Positions 14,250 to 15,152 of a DNA stretch of 15,152 nucleotides are shown one piece after another. The number at the start of each line of letters is the position of its first letter. Positions within the stretch are counted from its first letter, which is position 1. The notes under the pieces were generated by a model that saw nothing but the letters and a program-made list of their open reading frames with translations, had not been told where the DNA came from and did no database searches. The translations under genes were made by a program, and so were the position numbers. The stretch comes from Tannerellaceae bacterium (lineage in GTDB: Bacteria; Bacteroidota; Bacteroidia; Bacteroidales; Tannerellaceae): the NCBI GenBank assembly GCA_031267775.1, contig JAIRYL010000182.1, positions 1 through 15,152 of the forward strand. The letters are read 5' to 3'.

Positions 14250-15152
14250 TTATTTCTCGCGTATAAAGATGTTTATCGGGGTACCCATAAAATTCCAATT
14301 TTCGCGTAATTTATTTTCAAGAAAGCGACGATAAGGTTCTTTTATCCATTGGGGTAGATTGCAAAAGAATACAAACGAAGGTATCGCTCCTGCCGGCAAT
14401 TGAGTTATATATTTTATCTTAATATATTTTCCTTTCCATGCCGGAGGCGGACAATTCTCTATAATTGGCAACATTATTTCGTTCAATTTAGCAGTAGGCA
14501 CGCGTTTACGACGATTGTCATATACTTCTTTCGCCGTTTCAAGAACCTTCAGTATGCGTTGCTTCGTTACTGCTGAAATGAACAAAACGGGAAAATCCTT
14601 AAAAGGAGCTAATCGCTCGCGTATTGTATCGGCATAGTACGTAATAGCCCGTTGACTTTTATCTTCTACCAAATCCCATTTATTCACACAAACAATCAGC
14701 CCTTTTTTATTCTTTTGTATCAAAGAAAAAATATTCAAATCCTGGCTTTCAATACCTCGCGTACCATCGAGCATTAAAATACAAACATCCGAATTTTCTA
14801 TCGCGCGAATTGAACGAATAACAGAATAATACTCAAGGTCTTCATTAACCTTCCCCTTTTTACGAATACCGGCTGTATCAACCAAATAGAAGTTTAATCC
14901 AAATTTATTATATTTCGTATAGATCGAATCGCGCGTAGTACCGGCAATATCGGTAACAATATGACGCTCTTCGCCGATAAATGCATTTATCAAAGACGAT
15001 TTCCCTGCATTCGGACGTCCAACTACGGCTAAGCGCGGTAATTCTTCATCCCAATCGTTCGGCTTTTCATCCGGAAGCAACGCTATGATTTTGTCGAGCA
15101 GATCGCCTGTTCCCGAACCATTAACCGCCGAAACGCAGTAAGGGTCGCTCAA
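14250..15152 (-). CDS. der: Ribosome-associated GTPase Der (EngA), N-terminal part outside the window
   Basis: Der has two GTPase domains followed by a KH-like domain and is needed for 50S subunit assembly. The 300 codons here hold the end of the first domain (SAVNGSGTGDLLD), the whole second domain and the KH-like domain. Motifs of the second domain, numbered from the window edge, are G1 GRPNAGKS at 45-52, G2 in AGTTRD, G3 DTAG, G4 NKWD and G5 SAVT. The KH-like end runs from about PTAKLNE to IFIREK. The first codon in the window is an internal TTG (Leu) and the protein continues past the edge; a full Der has about 435 residues. The visible part looks intact. Confidence 0.96.
   Translation of the reverse strand: MSDPYCVSAVNGSGTGDLLDKIIALLPDEKPNDWDEELPRLAVVGRPNAGKSSLINAFIGEERHIVTDIAGTTRDSIYTKYNKFGLNFYLVDTAGIRKKGKVNEDLEYYSVIRSIRAIENSDVCILMLDGTRGIESQDLNIFSLIQKNKKGLIVCVNKWDLVEDKSQRAITYYADTIRERLAPFKDFPVLFISAVTKQRILKVLETAKEVYDNRRKRVPTAKLNEIMLPIIENCPPPAWKGKYIKIKYITQLPAGAIPSFVFFCNLPQWIKEPYRRFLENKLRENWNFMGTPINIFIREK

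Overview
The window looks like a chromosomal segment from a member of the Bacteroidales (phylum Bacteroidota). The evidence is moderate GC, several near-perfect copies of the Bacteroidetes promoter (TTTG, about 19-21 nt, TAnnTTTG), mostly weak Shine-Dalgarno sequences, many small lipoproteins, and the type of housekeeping genes present. I cannot fix the genus. Most of the window is ordinary chromosome. The accessory material is concentrated in the spacers at 1-300, 5700-6250 and 9930-10480.

Layout. Positions 1-300 hold a GC-rich stretch, a purine-rich minisatellite and a short palindrome. A phosphoglucomutase/phosphomannomutase gene (369-2117, +) converges on a large SNF2-type helicase gene with a SWIM zinc finger (2184-5696, -), and a compact bidirectional terminator lies between them. 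The 570-base spacer that follows contains a strong candidate for an independent small RNA (about 6116 to 6008, -). It has its own promoter, a nested fold with a small hairpin in one strand, and a terminator. Next is miaB (6269-7603, -). Divergent from it is a gene for a small membrane-anchored protein with two good promoters, then an acetyl-CoA hydrolase/CoA-transferase gene (8438-9931, +).

Positions 9932-10480 form a repeat-rich spacer: a 133-bp element with 29-bp inverted ends, a 59-codon open frame that looks like a relic, and several strong palindromes. Beyond it is a leftward gene group: a lipoprotein with a C-terminal coiled coil (12749-13576), a histidine phosphatase of the CobC type (12222-12749, overlapping by 1 base), a small calcium-loop lipoprotein (11780-12196), and an alpha/beta hydrolase with a SnoaL-like tail. 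The hydrolase is broken by an extra TA in a TATATA run (10480-11711). A good promoter at 13603-13635 can drive this group. Divergent from it is a small lipoprotein gene (13679-14134, +). The window ends inside der, the ribosome-assembly GTPase gene (14250 to the edge, -), whose N-terminal part lies outside.

Functional links. The mutase (sugar phosphates), the CoA-transferase (acetate/succinate fermentation), MiaB (tRNA modification) and Der (ribosome assembly) are unrelated housekeeping functions. The lipoprotein and phosphatase genes form the only clear operon. I found no defence island, CRISPR array, tRNA or rRNA. The best candidate for something undescribed is the structured small RNA downstream of miaB, whose shape recalls 6S RNA.
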